Assembly: GCF_016745835.1 (NCBI RefSeq)
Contig: NZ_JAERVL010000035.1
Location: forward strand, 1 to 55,798
From: Caldalkalibacillus salinus
GTDB lineage: Bacteria > Bacillota > Bacilli > Caldalkalibacillales > JCM-10596
Length of the DNA stretch: 55,798 nt
Direction: 5' to 3'
In this document: positions 53,400 through 55,798 of the stretch, piece by piece
Numbering within the stretch: the stretch's first letter is position 1
Layout: the number at the start of each line of letters is the position of its first letter
Translations under genes and position numbers: made by a program
The notes under the pieces: model-generated
Database searches by the model: none
Seen by the model: the letters and a program-made list of their open reading frames with translations, nothing else
What the model was told of the DNA's origin: nothing

Positions 53400-54434
53400 A
53401 TGATTGATTTAAGAAGTGATACCGTTACTAAACCAACAGAAGAGATGAAGCTTGCCATGTTTGAAGCTGCTGTGGGCGATGACGTATACGGAGAAGACCC
53501 AACGGTAAATGAACTAGAGTTAATGGCAGCGCAAGTGTTAGGAAAGGAAGCGGCGTTATTTGTCACGAGTGGGACCCAGGGGAATCAAATAGCGGTGTTA
53601 AACCATACGCGCCCTGGTGACGAAGTGCTACTTGAAGAGGATTCGCATCTTTTCCTGTATGAAGGGGGTGCTATGGCTGGCTTAGCCGGTGTTCAAACGA
53701 GAACCATTCAAGGTGTTCGGGGACAAATGCCTATAAATGAGCTTGAGGCTGCCATTAGAACAGATGATATTCATTTTCCAGAGACAGCTCTTATCTGCTT
53801 GGAAAATACGCATAACCGTGCAGGGGGTGCCGTTGTCCCACTGGAGTACATGTGGGAAGTGTATACGGTAGCGCAGAAAAACGATATCCCCGTTCACTTA
53901 GACGGGGCGAGATTGTGGAACGCGGCTGTTGCGCTTGACGTTTCTGTGAGTACACTAACCCAATACGTAGACACCGTGCAGGTCTGTCTGTCCAAGGGAT
54001 TAAGTGCACCAATGGGATCAATATTAGCAGGCCCAAGAGATTGGATTGATCGTGCCAGAAAGTGGCGCAAGAAATTAGGAGGGGGCATGCGCCAAGCAGG
54101 CCATATGGCAGCCCCGGGACTTTTAGCCATCCGAGACATGGTGGACCGACTCACTGAAGACCATCGTCAGGCCAAAGCGCTTGCAGCAGGCATTGCGCCT
54201 CTCTCATGCTTTGAAGTGGATGTGGATCATGTTGAAACGAACATTGTCCTCGTTGATACTGAAAAGTCCGGACAACCAGCCCAGTACTTTATACACAAGC
54301 TAAAAGAAGAGTATGACATACTAGCTACGTCATTTGGTCCAACCCTTATACGCCTCATGACCCATCGGGAAATAACAGACGATCATATACAGGCAGCTGT
54401 TGCCGCTTTCCGCCGCATGGATGAGACGTTATAA
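53400..54434 (+). CDS. ltaE: Low-specificity L-threonine aldolase
   Basis: 344 residues. PLP enzyme of fold type I that splits threonine/allo-threonine into glycine and acetaldehyde. Signatures: MIDLRSDTVTKPTEEM, DDVYGEDPTVNELE, FVTSGTQGNQIAVL, HLDGARLWNAAVAL and the PLP Lys199 in VCLSKGLSAPMGSIL. AAAGGAA precedes ATG at about 10 bases. Possibly co-transcribed with the M20 gene. Confidence 0.92.
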   Translation: MIDLRSDTVTKPTEEMKLAMFEAAVGDDVYGEDPTVNELELMAAQVLGKEAALFVTSGTQGNQIAVLNHTRPGDEVLLEEDSHLFLYEGGAMAGLAGVQTRTIQGVRGQMPINELEAAIRTDDIHFPETALICLENTHNRAGGAVVPLEYMWEVYTVAQKNDIPVHLDGARLWNAAVALDVSVSTLTQYVDTVQVCLSKGLSAPMGSILAGPRDWIDRARKWRKKLGGGMRQAGHMAAPGLLAIRDMVDRLTEDHRQAKALAAGIAPLSCFEVDVDHVETNIVLVDTEKSGQPAQYFIHKLKEEYDILATSFGPTLIRLMTHREITDDHIQAAVAAFRRMDETL

Positions 54435-54583
54435 AAACGACAAGTGTAGAGCTACAAAGATGTAAAATAGGATAAAAGTAACATTAATATGTAGATTTTA
54501 ACAGAAAATAAGGTCATAATCGGATAGGAATATGTCGAAATATGTGATAAGATTTGCATATTCTGTCATGAGCAACCAGACTT

Positions 54584-54612
54584 ACCTAGACTTCGGTCTA
54601 GGTTTTTCTTTT
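54584..54612 (+). terminator. Terminator after threonine aldolase
   Basis: ACCTAGAC-TTCG-GTCTAGGT with a UUCG tetraloop, followed by TTTTCTTTTT. Confidence 0.92.
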
Positions 54613-54663
54613 TGCTAACAGTGTGATCATCTCAAAAGTGAATATGCGAAGGGAGACAATGGT

Positions 54664-55704
54664 ATGTTAACAAACGAAAAGGGATCAATCATGAGAGGTA
54701 AGCTTGGCGCCTTTGTAATCATTGGATTATTATTGATTTTATCTTCATGCGCTTTATTAGATGAACAAGCCCATGTAGATGGGGAACTGCTTAATGGTTT
54801 GCTTGATAATGGTCAATATGAAGAAATCGTCAGTTATCTAGATGAAAAAATAGAAGAACATCCGGACGACGTTTATCTCTATAAAGAAAAAGGTTACACG
54901 CTAACATTGATAGCAGAGGCGAATGGTTTTCAAAATGACGCGCCATCAGAGGAAGCCCTACAGTCATTTGAGCGTGCACTTGAGCTAGATCCAGAGCATA
55001 AGGAAGCGATGGTAGGGAAAGCACTCGCATTACACTATTTAGACCGAAATGAAGAAGGTCTAACCGTCTTAGAAGAAGCATCTGGACTGTCACCAGAAAT
55101 AGCCGACGAGCATTTAGTGCGAGGTCATATACAATCCATGTTTGAAGAGTATGATGAGGCGATCGCGTCGTATGAAAAAGCACTAGAAATGGATGACACA
55201 TTGACAGCAGCATATGATGGTTTGGGTTTTACGTATTTTATGCTCGAGGATTACGAACAGGCAGAACCGAATTTTGACCTGTATTTAGAGCACCATCCTA
55301 AAAGTATTAACGGTTATATTGGTCTCATAGAGATTTATAACATGCAGGAACGCTATGAAGAAACGATTCAGTTAAGTGAGAAAGCGATAGAATTTGTTCC
55401 CCATGATGATTATGGCTATTACACACGTGCTTACTTCCATGTATTCATGGAGGAGTATGAAGAAGCGATCGCCATGTACGACCTCATAATTGACTCATTC
55501 CCTGGCCAAGCGGATGGCTACTATGGGAAAGGCGTAAGCTTTGCTTTTCAAGGTCAGCATGAACCGGCTGTGGAAAATCTTATCTCCGCCGCACAAATAG
55601 ATCCGTCTATCATAGACGACGCCTATGAAAGTGAAGCCTACCAATTTTTGCACACGAACGATGGCTGGGAAGACGTCGTGGCTCAAGTTGAAACGGCTCA
55701 ATAA
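54664..55704 (+). CDS. TPR-repeat lipoprotein
   Basis: 346 residues. Lipoprotein signal: hydrophobic AFVIIGLLLILSSCALL with Cys in a lipobox (LSSC), so it should be lipid-anchored outside the membrane. The rest is about seven tetratricopeptide repeats of 34 residues (ALQSFERALELDPEHKEAM, AIASYEKALEMDDTLTAAYDGLG, AIAMYDLIIDSFPGQADGYYGKG), a protein-binding solenoid. ATG 54664 follows GAAGGGAG; ATG 54694 would also give a normal lipoprotein signal. The last 94 bases of the window hold no gene. Confidence 0.88.
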   Translation: MLTNEKGSIMRGKLGAFVIIGLLLILSSCALLDEQAHVDGELLNGLLDNGQYEEIVSYLDEKIEEHPDDVYLYKEKGYTLTLIAEANGFQNDAPSEEALQSFERALELDPEHKEAMVGKALALHYLDRNEEGLTVLEEASGLSPEIADEHLVRGHIQSMFEEYDEAIASYEKALEMDDTLTAAYDGLGFTYFMLEDYEQAEPNFDLYLEHHPKSINGYIGLIEIYNMQERYEETIQLSEKAIEFVPHDDYGYYTRAYFHVFMEEYEEAIAMYDLIIDSFPGQADGYYGKGVSFAFQGQHEPAVENLISAAQIDPSIIDDAYESEAYQFLHTNDGWEDVVAQVETAQ

Positions 55705-55798
55705 GTCCGTCATTATTTTTAAGTTTTATCTTTATTAAAAAAGCCTTCTCTTTAAAGTTGGTATTATCCCCTTAGAGTAGACAGTGTAAAAAAGCCCA

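Overview
The window looks like chromosomal DNA of an aerobic, spore-forming, probably alkaliphilic member of the Bacillaceae. Evidence for this: a SspH spore protein, a YrzI-like small protein, two DUF3231 proteins, the Bacillus-type argCJBD-carAB-argF order, strong GGAGG ribosome binding sites with many GTG/TTG starts, sigma-A promoters, and a ~1940-residue dual-domain amylopullulanase of the kind known from alkaliphilic Bacillus. No phage, integrase, transposase or CRISPR array was seen.

Layout. 1-7 kb: tRNA-Cys, a secreted amylopullulanase with a truncated SLH tail, and tRNA-Leu driven from a perfect consensus promoter lying just after the amylopullulanase stop. 7-9.2 kb: a double SnoaL/NTF2-like protein, then an ECF sigma/anti-sigma pair whose sigma gene seems to start at a non-standard codon. 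9.4-11.2 kb: a DsbA/FrnE-family oxidoreductase in which the first active-site Cys codon is TGA, followed by a bacterial SECIS-like hairpin (a candidate selenoprotein), and an Old Yellow Enzyme. 11.4-15.4 kb: small membrane protein, B3/B4-like protein, sspH, rnhA, queG and ogt. 15.7-28.6 kb: arginine biosynthesis in two units, argC-argJ-argB-argD-carA-carB-argF and argG-argH, each preceded by ARG-box-like operators. Together they convert glutamate through ornithine and carbamoyl phosphate to arginine. 28.8-31.4 kb: two secreted proteins.

31.7-41.0 kb holds the most unusual block: four ATP-grasp ligase-like proteins (three with the RxGY C-terminal motif of L-amino-acid ligases), a RibD-type reductase without its deaminase motif, a stand-alone WD40 protein and an MFS transporter. 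They are arranged around one divergent promoter region with repeated TGACTAT sites. No NRPS or PKS gene is present. I infer a small peptide or modified-amino-acid pathway with its own exporter. It is closed on the right by a bidirectional terminator and a 138-bp near-palindrome.

41.3-55.8 kb is mainly housekeeping and accessory genes: a K+ channel, an unknown Cys-rich protein divergent from an Amidase_6-like protein, trmL, a HAD phosphatase, a GNAT, an MtnE-like aminotransferase, several very small genes (including a 30-aa membrane peptide and a YrzI-like mini-operon), a DUF423 protein, tandem DUF3231 genes, an M20 amidohydrolase, threonine aldolase and a TPR lipoprotein. All assignments come from reading the sequence and recalling families; no database search was run.
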